Source of the DNA: Proales similis
Lineage: Eukaryota; Rotifera; Eurotatoria; Ploima; Proalidae
DNA: 64,000 nucleotides
Assembly: GCA_019059635.1 (NCBI GenBank)
Contig: JAGVRJ010000005.1
Coordinates: 496,001 to 560,000 of the forward strand
Direction of reading: 5' to 3'
Part shown: positions 46,806 through 59,367 of the stretch, piece after piece
Layout of the letters: the number at the start of each line of letters is the position of its first letter
Numbering within the stretch: position 1 is the first letter of the stretch
The notes under the pieces: model-generated
What the model was told of the DNA's origin: nothing
Seen by the model: only the letters and a program-made list of their open reading frames with translations
The model's database searches: none
Made by a program: the position numbers and the translations under genes

Positions 46806-48329
46806 AGTCTCCCTATCTCTAAATATCTCTCTTTGTTTCGCTAATTCCTTCACTTGCTCGGATGGCGACTGGAACAGGCTCTTGGCCGCCTTGAATGGCT
46901 AGATCCAGACTAGCTGGAGTTGACTTTTGCTTCTTTTCATATTCGAAGGCTCTTAATGTGGTTTCTGGCATTCTGCTTGCTTGCTCGCTAGCGTTCACGC
47001 AGCGCGCCAATTGAATGAATGCAATTAAATCATATGATGATGATAGTATTTGCACTCATTAGCGAACAAGTGAATTCATTTGAAGCTATTAAACACACAA
47101 TCGGGGAAATTGAGTCAGTGAATTTTTATTATGCCACTTTTCATCTCGCGATGGCCCTCTTTATTTCCTTTTTTGTGACGCGCAATTGCCCATGGCCTTT
47201 CAGGCCTCTTCTCGTCTATCTTGGCTATTGCATAACACATTTGAAATCGGAGCGACAGGCATTCTCATTAAGAGCTGCTGTCACTCGTTGAACCTCTTTC
47301 TCTCTGTGTCTCCTCCCCTTCTTCTTATTCTCGTTTCGTTTTGCTCAGCTTTTTTACTTAGCCATGACAGACAAGTGCGAAAAGACCAGGCAGAGAGTGA
47401 ATGGAGCATTTTAGATAGCTCGATTTGTAATTGCCAACTTAGAGCCCTTTAAAGCCGTTAAGAGCAAGGCGCTTGTTGCTTCGGCTCCACTCTGCTTCTA
47501 ATCGCTTTTGCTCGCTCTTTCTGCTGCTTTGAAATATTTATTAGGAAATAGATTTCTAATTGATGCATCATTTCGCCATCTCCGCTTGCACGTTGCGAAA
47601 AGACACGTCATGATGGAATCGTTTTACTCGCTGACTGACGGCTACTTGTATTATTTAATACCGGTGCGCATCTATTAATTATTGAAACCTTCTTCCTCTG
47701 CCCTCTGATCGAATGAAGATATAATTAAATGCGACGCTTTAGAAAAGCATTTTGTATTGTGTGATGGCCAGCGTTAATTGCGCCTCGGCTACGTTTAATC
47801 CTGATTGAACGAGGATGGGAAGGAGTGGCAAATGCACACATAACCTCTACACTCTACACACGCCCACTCAGGCACAAGATGATGAACGGATTTTCACGTG
47901 CAATTGTGCCCCCGATCAAATGGACTCTCCGAGACCTGATCTAACAGAGAGTGAGCCGCGCATTAAGAAGAAATGTTGGAGTAACATTATCTAAGGCGCT
48001 TTATTAAGGCAAAAATACTGTTCGCACTGGTATTAACCAGCGGTCGTGTACGATGATGCCTATAGGCACTTAATTAATATGAACGTCGGCTAAAGTGAAG
48101 AGGCTTAGGCTCAATCAAGTGATTGGCATCCATCTGGCAATCAGTTTAGTTGAGGCACCGGCAGCTACAACTCCTCCTTCTCATCCTTCTTTTTCTCTCT
48201 AAGAACTACTTCAAGCAAATTCTACGAAGCTGCTAACCATGAATTAGCAAACTACTTAGCCGAGCGGTTATTACTCAATAGTGAATCAAGAACGCTCTTG
48301 GTCACCCTCTTCTGTTAGGCGACCGAATC
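45529..48329. other. Gene-free stretch, 2.8 kb
   Basis: No supported gene on either strand. It holds the GTF3C3 3' end with AATAAA at 45631-45636, a CT tract at 45594-45625, a long CA repeat at 46759-46802 and otherwise AT-moderate unique DNA. A TTGCCGGCAA palindrome near 46312 resembles an RFX half-site pair but is incomplete. Confidence 0.45.
46759..46802. repeat. CA dinucleotide microsatellite
   Basis: About 22 uninterrupted CA units in a non-coding stretch. A run of this length usually varies between individuals. The open frames over it are repeat artefacts. Confidence 0.95.
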
Positions 48330-48578
48330 CTAATTTACTTCATCAGAGTCAGAGTGCTCTCCGCTCGAATAATTCTCTCCGCTCATTCGTCTTTTTGCAC
48401 TTTTTTCTTTCACTTTTATTATTGCGCTCTCGTCAAAGGGCTCGCCGTCGGCCGGATCGACTTCGTTCTTTCTCCTTTTGTTTTCCTGAACTCCAGCTAA
48501 GGCTTGAGTGCGGCAAGAGCGCTTCTTGTTTGTCCGCTCAATTAATATTGGCCGCCGACAAAAGCAAATAGGCGGCAT
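48330..48578 (-). CDS. Possible small charged protein
   Basis: An open frame of 82 codons from an ATG at 48578. The second half is strongly polar (ENKRRKNEVDPADGEPFDES, then KSAKRRMSGENYSSGEHSDSDEVN), with alternating basic and acidic blocks like nuclear proteins. I see no domain, and no poly(A) signal is visible just downstream on this strand. It could be a small nuclear protein, the last exon of a gene whose first exons I cannot place, or chance. It lies 187 nt from the divergent single-pass membrane protein gene. Confidence 0.3.
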   Translation of the reverse strand: MPPICFCRRPILIERTNKKRSCRTQALAGVQENKRRKNEVDPADGEPFDESAIIKVKEKSAKRRMSGENYSSGEHSDSDEVN

Positions 48579-48720
48579 TTAGCTAAAGGCTGCGCCTCGC
48601 AGCGTGTTTATTCTCCAATTTGCTTCTTCAATTCTCATTTTCTGTAATTCCTGTCTTTTAGAAGAAGAAAAGAATATTTTCAGTTGGTATTTGCCGCCTG
48701 GCGCCGTCTGTCTCGGCTTG

Positions 48721-48726
48721 TATAAA
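48721..48726 (+). promoter_or_regulatory. TATA box
   Basis: TATAAA 40 nt upstream of the start codon at 48766. With the usual spacing, transcription would begin near 48750, giving a very short 5' UTR. Confidence 0.55.
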
Positions 48727-48765
48727 TGCGCATAGTCAAGCAGCCAGTCGAGTAATCAATCGGCC

Positions 48766-49572
48766 ATGTCATCGAACTCAACCGATCAAAAGCAAGCGGC
48801 GATCACGTCCGAGTACAAAAATCTTCAGCTATTGAATAAAATTCTGCCCGAGCTAATGCAATGGGCCGCATCGGAACGAGAGCTCGCCAGCAGTGCAAGT
48901 TCAATGAACGCTCTTCCATCTGCGTTCGGTATTGAGGGCTCGCTGAACGAGACCGTCATTTATGACGACGAGTTCTACCCGCTTGTAAACGAGACCAAGA
49001 CCAGCGGCGGAGCCGCACTGCTTCACAAACTCACCACCCCTCTGTTTTACATATTTCTAATGTTCATTGTCTACTCTCTAATAATTCTGTGCATTTTCAT
49101 GTCGGCTGTTTACAGCCATCGAAAGCGAATTGGCTTCAACTACGACGACGACGACGAAGAGGAAACAGATAATGACCAGCTGCTGCAGGAGGAGCAAAGC
49201 GGCTCTAAACCACTGGCCGCTTTTGACGCATACTGTATTGAGGCGAGTCCAGCTAAGCCAGCCGCTTCTCAAGGACAATGCGATTACTCTTTGCTGCTTG
49301 AAAACGAGACGGAACAAATGCTCGCCGAACAAGAGGACCAGTTTTGGCCAGAATTGCGTCCGAACGAACAGCAAATTGCGACCGAGAGAACAGAACGCGA
49401 TAATCACCAAGAGACCGTGTACGTTCATCTCGACGAGAAGACTCTGGCTCTAGTCAAGTGCATGATGAAGCGATCAAGTTCACGTTTGCGGCCTTGGCGA
49501 CGCAGTTTGGCCAGGCGAAGGTCCACACTCTCCTCTTCGTTTAACCGCTTATTTAAATCGAATAAAAAATAG
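48766..49572 (+). CDS. Single-pass membrane protein with acidic cytoplasmic region, unrecognised
   Basis: A single exon of 268 codons. An N-terminal region of about 85 residues with two NET glycosylation sites precedes one membrane helix (LFYIFLMFIVYSLIILCIFM). It is followed by SHRKRIG, so the inside is positive and the N-terminus is probably outside. The inner part begins with a run of Asp/Glu (YDDDDEEETDND) and ends in a basic block (RLRPWRRSLARRRST). There is no cleavable signal peptide. The layout recalls KCNE-type channel subunits, but the protein is about twice as long and no signature is convincing. A TATA box lies 40 nt upstream. Confidence 0.65.
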   Translation: MSSNSTDQKQAAITSEYKNLQLLNKILPELMQWAASERELASSASSMNALPSAFGIEGSLNETVIYDDEFYPLVNETKTSGGAALLHKLTTPLFYIFLMFIVYSLIILCIFMSAVYSHRKRIGFNYDDDDEEETDNDQLLQEEQSGSKPLAAFDAYCIEASPAKPAASQGQCDYSLLLENETEQMLAEQEDQFWPELRPNEQQIATERTERDNHQETVYVHLDEKTLALVKCMMKRSSSRLRPWRRSLARRRSTLSSSFNRLFKSNKK

Positions 49573-49721
49573 ACTGGCGGTTGTCTACAACATTCGATCG
49601 CTCTTTCCAAGTCGGATTCTTTCTCTTGGTTTTATTCGTTTTCGTAGTAAAGAAATGGGCGAGCTAGGATTGCGAGAGAAATTCGTCAAGTGAAACCAGT
49701 GCATTTGAACGGGAGATGGCC

Positions 49722-50264
49722 TCATTCCGAATCAGCTGCTACACGTCGCAGGTTATTCCTTTGCTCTCGTTGGCGCAGTCGTCTCTCGCGTTCAAACTCT
49801 TTCATGCGGTAAATGATACTTCAAAGTCGGTTAGATTGGGTCTGCGATAAGTAGAGGAGGAGAGGCATTCTTACTCGTCGTTTTGACAATGATCCCACTC
49901 GTGTTTAATATGCTCGCATGGGCCCATGAAAGGAAAGTTTTGTCTTTTGCAGCGCTGCAGCTCGATCAAGTGCTGAGCGCAGTAATCGCGTCTACTGGGC
50001 GGTATTTTGGCCCATCGCAGATCCTCTTCGCTCACTTGGCTCACTTGAATCAATTTGATCGAGTTAGTTTTTGCTCTTGCATTGAACCAGGAGCAGCTTC
50101 TGTCTGTCTGGCTCTCACACACATTTCTCACCTCTTTCCTTTCTGGGGCTGTCAAAGCCGTAGTTTGGATCATTTCTGGGCGCTTCAGTCACGCTGGGAA
50201 CAACAGCCGGATTGCTCCACGATTCACGGTTGACAGCGAAAAATTGCGAATCAGCGTTGCCCAT
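49722..50264 (-). CDS. NDUFB7: NADH dehydrogenase 1 beta subcomplex subunit 7
   Basis: Three exons (50264-50130, 50043-49875, 49818-49722) join in phase into about 133 residues. The N-terminus MGNADSQFF has the Gly2 needed for N-myristoylation, as in the mammalian subunit. It is followed by NDPNYGFDSPRKER and RDYCAQHLIELQRCKR, then PCEHIKHEWDHC: two CX9C pairs that form disulphides in the intermembrane space. RMKEFERERRLRQRE ends the conserved part. NDUFB7 is an accessory subunit of complex I on the intermembrane side of the membrane arm. Length and all four cysteines fit the family. Confidence 0.92.
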
Positions 50265-51252
50265 CTTTCTCAGGCGCTTTGTTTCTGAACGCTTGTCTAA
50301 TTTGCGAACACAGTCGGACTTTACAAACCCTATCAAAGAGCAGAAAGAAAATTGCAGAGAAATTATTCAACGACTCCAAGCGGGGCCTAAGTGGCGTTTG
50401 AACGCATGCATTGGATGCCTTGAATGCAGCCGGCAAATTATGTGCATAAGTAGATTGACGATGCGCTGCTTTACAATTAGTTTGTCTGTGCGACCGTCTC
50501 TGCCTAGTCGGCTGCAGCTGACTCTTCGTACTTGTTGCTCAATCTCGAATCCTTATTTCAACTAGATCAACACACAACTCGAATGGTCAACTTTTTTTTT
50601 TTCTCTTATCAAAGCCGGTCAGTTGTCTCAAAAGCTAGCTGAATGAACGAAAACAGCGATAAAAAGCAGAGGAGAAATGCCCATTTTGCGATTTATTTTT
50701 CCCTCTCAAACGATAAATTTGAGTGAAAGCGAGCTTGTCTAGCGCTTCAACGAATGTAAATAAAAATCGGTTTTCGGGGTTACTGTAAATGGTGAAAAGC
50801 ATTGTCATGATTGCGACGATGATTTAGGAGGCGGCGGTGGTCAGATTGGCACATCGGACGAGAGTTTGGTGTTTATCAAGTTCCATAATGCTCTCTCTCT
50901 CGCTTTGATATCGGACGAACGCGAATGGTTGTCGTCAAGAGACAGTAAATGCATTTTCATTTTATCTATTTTGAGAACAGTCAACTTATCTCTCGATATT
51001 TCTCGACGCCCATTTCACCGCCTCTTACGAAAGGCAATCTACTCGTAACGTTCAGTGCTGGTCTATAAGAGACGCTATCTCAAACGACTGCGCAATACAT
51101 CACTCTGCCTCTCTCCCTCTCTCTCGATTCTCTGTCACTCTTTCAGAATCTGGTCTCATTAGCTGCCTGCAACTATGCCCATATTCACTTGATTCATTCA
51201 TTCAGGAGTAAATTTCGATGCCGTTTTTAGATCTCGTCTCTCTTTCTTGATC
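50265..51252. other. Gap between NDUFB7 and SGK3
   Basis: About 1 kb containing the divergent upstream regions of both genes. Open frames here are short and overlap the NDUFB7 5' side. A T run lies near 50590 and a CT tract near 51110. Nothing else is recognisable. Confidence 0.45.
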
Positions 51253-53373
<2,121 letters not shown>

Positions 53374-56300
53374 AAAATTTGTGTATAAATCGGCCAAAAA
53401 TGCCCTATTTTGTGATTTTTTTAATCTACAAACCGTCCGGAAGAAACAACTTACTAGAGATGAAACGAAGCAGGGAAACCCGAGAGAAAGAGAGAGAGAG
53501 ATGCTTTAGGGGAAGCAATCTAATTTGGAAAAAGGAAATTATTCCGAGATAAATAATTTAAGTCGATGCCGTGACTTGTAATCGACATAAAATGATTCAT
53601 GTTGCGAGAAAGCAAATGGCATCGATTTTTCCAACATCTCCTTCTTTCCCCGTTTCTCTCTCTCTCTCTCTTTCTCTCTCAGCATTTGCTCTCGAAGCTA
53701 TCGGATCGACAAAAAATAATTAATACCAATCGATATGTGAACTTGTCGATCGAAGCGACAGAAATAAATTAGCCCGTCAAAAAAGATTAATTTGGTCGCA
53801 TAGTAAAATAACTAAAGACTATTAATGAGGGAAAGGTAACATCGCCGTAAAAGGAAGCGGCATCCTGATTCACCCGAGTCAACAAGAAAAAGACTTGAAC
53901 AACTAGCCGGAGCTTAAATATTTACGTTTGGCCTGCCTGATTAGGCGGCACGCATTTGCCATCATCGAGAGTCGGCCAGATCGATTTTACTCTCTAGAAC
54001 TTCAATCATGTTTCCTGCTTCCATCATTCACTCGTGGCCTCAACAACAATCGAGCTGGATGCTGGCACTCTTCTCATGCTGTCAGTCCTCTCGTCTTTTT
54101 CTCCTCTCTCTCTCTCTCTCTCTTTCCTCTATCCGTTAGGTTATTGCAACAAGCAAATTGGGCCCTGCTTCCATCCGATATTTGTCATTAAGTCGCTCTC
54201 ACGCAAACACGAATCATTAGCGATCAGGTTCCCCCGCTCGTATGTTTCATCCGATCAGTTTTGACATTTACAGAACGCACACGAGCCTATTTCGTGCGCT
54301 GCCTAATGACACGATTCCAATAAGCACATAGGAAAAAAAAACATGCGCATTTGTCATCGTCAACTCGCTCGTGCCCAATTTCCTCTGCCCGCCCGTGCGA
54401 CATGATTAGAGGCAAGTGCAAGCCGGAACTCGTTCTTGCTTCCGCCACTACTAAGCCTCCTCGTTCTGTTTTCCTCTTCTGACTCGAGAAGCTTATATAT
54501 AAAGCGCTGCGTGCAACATGGTTTATTTCATTACGCCAGTAGAAAAAAATTCCGCGCCCAGCATCGGAGTTTAAACATTGAATTAGCCAGAGCGAGCAAA
54601 ATGAAAGCGAGTGTGAACCAGTTAGGCAGAGATTGAGAGTTCAATCAAGCAACAAAAGAGAAAAGATTTATATTTGTGTTGGATCTAGACCGACCGAGTG
54701 CAAGCCCCCTCCCCCGTCCATAATTTCGTTCGGTTCTAATAAACCAAGAAATTGATGTCTAATAGCTGATTGCGTCTTATTGACTTATTTGCTCTGATTT
54801 TCTATAGTGCACAAAATTCAAATTGATTTGTGCTATTTAAGAGCGGCCTGAGTGTAGAGAGCAGAAGAGCGAACAGAAATTTTCGCTCTTTTCCTCTCTG
54901 TGTGTGAATGCGAGAGAATTTCCACTCTGACGCATACTCATCGCGCTTGTGTCAGCTAGACCGCCGGCTAGAATCACCGGTAAGCGGCGGAAGAGAATTT
55001 TCAGTGCTTTTAAAATAATTAGCACGATGAACAAGATTGACAGCGAAAGCAGTAGCTGCTGTCGGCTCTTTGCTTTTGGGCCGAGCGGAATGAGAGCAGG
55101 ACAGCAGGTGACGTTATTAATTAGCGGGAAAAGGAGCATTTTGTGCTCGTTGCTCTCACCCCTCTCTCTTCGCTTCTCTCTCTCTCTGTGGCTCATTCTG
55201 TCTACTTCGATCGCTTGCACGCTCTCGTTTACCCAGTTGCAATACTCGCACTCGTATGCGATTGCCTTTTCCACTTTGCATTAAGCAAATCAATTTAATT
55301 AAAATTATTGCATTGCTATGATCGCAGCAGCATCAACAAGAATTAATGCATCAACTAGTTGTTCTATTTTCATGAGAGAGACGAACCAACTAACGAGCGA
55401 ACAACTCGACTCGGCCGGCGCGTTCCACTGGGAATTATTAAAGCCTCGTGTGCTTTCAAGTTTATCGCGGCTTGAACCGGTTTTTCGGTCTCGAGTGTCG
55501 CGCCCGACGTCGAGCCTGGCCTCGTGTTTCAAGCTCGACACGCAAGACGGGTGTCATGAACAAACTCTTTTATTCCCAGGCCGTTGTTTTCCGCTTGGCC
55601 AGCTAGTTTACGCGCTATTTCGACTCAGCTACTTGATTGATCGAGACCGTAGTGGGATCGCGTTCGGTTTCCATTTAATCAAGCGAATTAGATGCTCACT
55701 CTCAAGCAAAGACTGTCATGGCTTGTTTGCTGCTGCCGCTGCTGCTCGTTCGTCGTCTTGCGAATGGCGTGTGTGTGTGTGTGTGGTGTATGCCACTTGG
55801 GCGAGAGACGAAGCGCAGATGAAATTAATCGGAATGAGTTTTGGGAAATGAGTTTAAAGCAGAAACGATGCGCATCGGCCACCGAGCAAATTCACTTCGG
55901 CTCAGGGTATTTAAACCGGCGACTGAAGTGCGCTGACGCCAATTCAAGTTTCTCCTTTTCCAGTGCTTTCCTTTTCTTATTTTTGTTTCTTTTACATCTG
56001 GCTTAATTGTTGCCTTTGAATATTTGAGTGTGCAGCCTGATAAATGAATGAGTGAGAGGAGGTCGATTTAGACCGGCAGAGGTGCTCGACTAGAAGCTTC
56101 GGCTTGATCTCTCAGGCAACAGAGTGAATAAAATCTCGCGTTGAAATTATCGTCAAAGATAAGAGGCAATTTGAAGCAAGCAAAATGAGCCAGCCAGCGA
56201 GCAAATCGAGCACGCAGCGAAAAATCGATATTCACTCCACTCGTCTCTCTTTCTATTTCACTCTTCTCGGCTGCTTCTCTTTCTCATCGGGTACTCATTC

Positions 56301-57643
56301 ATTCATCCATTGCCAATCCAAATTGAAGGGTCGCTTAAAACCGCTCTTAGAACTGTTGCCACTGCCACCGCTTAAAACCCTCAATGATGAAATGACGCGG
56401 CCAGCAAAGCAGTTTTTTTTTTCTTTTATTAAATATGAATTTCTTCTTGCCCAAGCTGTTATTAAGCACTCGAACAATGAGAATAATGGCAAATGAACAT
56501 GAAAAGCATTAATGAATCGAATTAGAGGTTTTCAGACGACGAGCTTCCCCGCTCGTGTGTACGTTAGCCGCACTTGGAGTCTGTGTGTACGTTCGATTAT
56601 TGGGCAAATAATGAGCGCTTAGTGACACCATGCATGTGTGATTAGAAGCGAAAATGCGGATATAGCATGGAGCCAAGAGAGGCTCAAATTTTCGAGTGTA
56701 GGTTGCAGATATTGCCAGACTAATCCAATTCGACGACAACAATGAGCGCAATATTCATTTACGTTCATTAAGAATTTATTCATTTGGCGTTTGATTGGCA
56801 CATGTTGGTCGGATTTTAGTTTTGGCCTCTGATAAGTTTGCTTCCTGCAAGCTTGGCACGGCCACTAGCCCCGCCACCAGGGCGGCTTTTAGCTCTCATT
56901 CAGCTCTTACCACCCGTACAGGCATCGATTCGAATGCAAATTAGCTCCGAGCGAATTGTCAACAAAATCCAATCATAAATATTATTAGCAGCGTCATTAT
57001 TGTACTACTGGCAGTAGTTGTAGCTCATCAGCTCATTATTGACTTTGTTTGACTGTGGCTGCTGCTGCTGCCGACTGCATTTGCGTGCGGGAAGTATTTA
57101 GGGGGGCGCGCTCGGCTCTCATCTAGCCCATTTGCTTCTAGGAGGCTCGTTTATTATTGATCTAATTCGTAAACATTCATTTCACTGCCCATTGCAGCCG
57201 AGTAAATAGCGGCAAGCGAGCAGACTCCCACAAAATAAATTATGATCGTCGCAAGCAGACATCCGATAGATGCAGAACGCCCGGCCTCTCTCAATTAAAG
57301 AGATAAAATCGATATTAAACTTGCCACGCTCAAATTCAAATCAACGCTCGGCGTAGCAGGCATTGATGACTCGCCTCACTCAGTGGGACTCTTTCATCGG
57401 CGCGGAATTATGCCGCCCAAATCTCTCCTTTTTTCTCTCGACTCTTTTTATTTTTGATTATGATTATCGATGTCGTCCCCTCATAACTACTTGATACGGC
57501 ATCCGACTTGGTGCTCGACGTCAGATCAAATTCAGACGTTTATTTTCAATCTTCACTCGGCACCGAGTAAAATCAATCGAGGACGACTCATCTAGCCGAA
57601 CCGTTCAACCGCCGCCAACTATTCTCTTAAGCAGCTCAATGGC
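53374..57643. other. Gene desert, 4.3 kb
   Basis: No supported protein gene. CT/GA tracts occur at 53487-53500, 53657-53680 and 54104-54124. A strong TATATAAA at 54496-54503 is followed about 240 nt later by AATAAA at 54738-54743, which could mark a short non-coding transcript. A TATTTAAA lies near 55909. Open frames at 55318-55851 and 56185-56496 are low in domain signal. The right end runs into the miR-124 hairpin, so some of this may be its primary transcript. Confidence 0.45.
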
Positions 57644-57740
57644 TTTTTGACCGCATTCACTGTAGGCTTTGGTTTGAATATCAAAGCTCAACTGTTCGAC
57701 GGCAGTGTTCACTAAGGCACGCAGTGAGTGCAATCGAAAA
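57644..57740 (+). ncRNA. mir-124: miR-124 family precursor hairpin
   Basis: The 3' arm carries TAAGGCACGCAGTGAGTGCAA at 57713-57733. Positions 1-10, including the full seed AAGGCAC, are identical to miR-124 (TAAGGCACGC), and the rest differs at about three of eleven positions. The 5' arm GCATTCACTG (57653-57662) pairs without gaps with CAGTGAGTGC (57722-57731). Above it a 3x3 internal loop and GCTTTG/TAAGGC pairing follow, as in known mir-124 hairpins. Below it a 2x2 loop leads to a lower stem, TTTTTGA with TCGAAAA. The terminal loop is about 41 nt, longer than usual. miR-124 is a conserved neuron-enriched microRNA. The call rests on seed, arm and fold; expression is not shown. Confidence 0.85.
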
Positions 57741-58049
57741 TGCCATTCTTACACCAGTCGCACTCGATTTCACTTTTTTCTTTTTTGATTCTCACTTTCA
57801 GCTCTGATCTGCTCAATAAAAACACACTTTGGCCAACTTGTTTTACTCTTGTTCTTGCCTGTTGTTATTGCCAAGTGGGAAATATTTGACTCTAGCTTAA
57901 GTTGAACGTAAATTGCTGCCTATTTATTGGGTAAAAATGGTCAATTAATAGAAGAACGAAATAGAAACTTAAAAAACAAGTGTCTAAATGAAGAAGAGTT
58001 AGCCGACAGTCAAGCTCATATGCTTTTCGTTCGATGGGCTGTTCGAAGC
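57741..58049. other. 3' flank of the MPV17-type gene
   Basis: Contains the presumed 3' UTR of the minus-strand MPV17-type gene, with its poly(A) signal at 57923-57928 (TTTATT on the plus strand). Nothing else is recognised. Confidence 0.6.
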
Positions 58050-58747
58050 TTACTGCTTCAAGTCGTATTTTACAAATGAGAGAAACACGTTCCAACATAC
58101 AAGCATGAAATTGACAAACATTATTCGCAGCTCTTTGGGTACAAAGTAAAAGTTGATTGCTTGAAACGGAGGCCAGACAAGCCAGTCGACCTTTTGAGCA
58201 TTTGATAATTAGATAGACGACTAGATTAGACGAGTTGGAAGTGACAATCGGCAGCACAAGCACCTACCAAATAGATGAGCGGAAACTTTTGAACGAACTC
58301 TTGAAGACTTTGGAAGAGCGTTTTGCCGTCAATCAGGCAGACCGTGACGATGAACAAAAATATGAGATAGGGAGAGCCAATGATTTGATCGAGCAATATT
58401 TTCTTCGTAATAACGAGCGCGCTGCGTCCTGGCAGGACTCGGTCCAAGTATTTATACCAGTAGAAACCAGCCGGACTGACGACCACACTGGCGGCCGCTA
58501 TGTTTCCTTTGTTCGAATCGCATTTCAATAATGATTTGGTAAAGAAAGCTCCAGCAAGCATCTTACGAGTGCGAGTCCATTCGTAATTAGTAAACTCCGG
58601 ATTTGAATTCTTATCGATTGTTTGCTGAATGAGGTCGCCGAGGCCACGCAGGCCTATGCCCACTACCGTGTTGCTGACCACGCCAAGGCGCAAGAGGCGA
58701 TTACTGAATCCGCTCTGCAGCAGCAGCTTTCCGATTCTGGACAGCAT
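58050..58747 (-). CDS. MPV17L2: Mpv17/PMP22 family membrane protein, MPV17L2-like
   Basis: Two exons (58747-58268, 58190-58050) encode 206 residues. The family signature is clear: GLGDLIQQTID, RMLAGAFF-type segment, GPxxHxWYxxLDR in the form SPAGFYWYKYLDRVLPGR, KKILLDQIIGSP and the C-terminal WLVWPPFQAINFYFVPKELR with WNVFLSF. Four hydrophobic helices are present. The family resides in the inner mitochondrial membrane (MPV17, MPV17L2) or peroxisomes (PMP22). The N-terminal Leu/Arg-rich start fits mitochondria, and MPV17L2 has been linked to mitoribosome assembly. The second residue pair of the usual GP/GH motif is altered. Assignment to MPV17L2 rather than MPV17 is tentative. Confidence 0.85.
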
Positions 58748-59367
58748 AATGTTTAAATGCAGAGCCTTCGACGCTTAGCTGCTAAGAGAGAAAAGTACCA
58801 AGCCAGTTTCAAAAGATTGATAACAAAACCTCTACGCAGTCGGCGAACAACGGTAAATGCGCAAGACGTCTACACTCAGAATGAGTGAGCCGGTCGCGCC
58901 TCAAATTTCATTTTGCTTTAAGCTTTTTGAATGCGCGACAGAGCCCCAAAAGACGGCTGCTCTCTTTTTTTCAAAATTGCACTTTAGTTGTCTAAGGCTA
59001 GCTGGTCCTATCTTGTCGACTGTGTCTTATCTGTCAAGCAAACTCCTGTGGTACCAAATTGCCGGTGCCGTTAAATTAGCCAATCGAAATTCATTATCGA
59101 AGAGAAAAGGAGATTTACTTGAGAAGCATTTTAACTCAAAATGGTTAAGGAGAATGCTTGGGAAGACCAAAGTGAGGACCGTACGTTCGGACGACTAGCA
59201 ACTAGTCGGGTTAAAAACTGTTCACAATCGATCAAAGGTTGAAGGGCAAATTGCGTTTGAAATTGAGATTTTGCAAGTTCATACACACAAACTTGAGCGA
59301 GTTGTCTCAAACACAAAGCCAACAAACACTGCTCTCGTAGACACGCTTGAACTTGAGAAACAGCAGT
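58748..59367 (+). other. Gap before MCM2 with an unresolved open frame
   Basis: Between the MPV17-type start (58747) and the MCM2 start (59368). A plus-strand frame from ATG 58857 runs to 59171. It could be joined in phase (aaa|gtgagg to caaag|gttgaa) to an open exon 59238-59426 that overlaps the MCM2 start in another frame. The combined product would be about 167 residues with a helical, charged C-terminus (EILQVHTHKLERVVSNTK). Other frames here are also open over short distances, and no domain is seen. It may be a small gene, an upstream frame of MCM2 or chance. Confidence 0.25.

Noticed and set aside
55318-55851. A 177-codon plus-strand open frame in the desert.
   Set aside because: Composition follows the local base content, with simple GTGT and CTG runs at its end; no domain or signal is visible.
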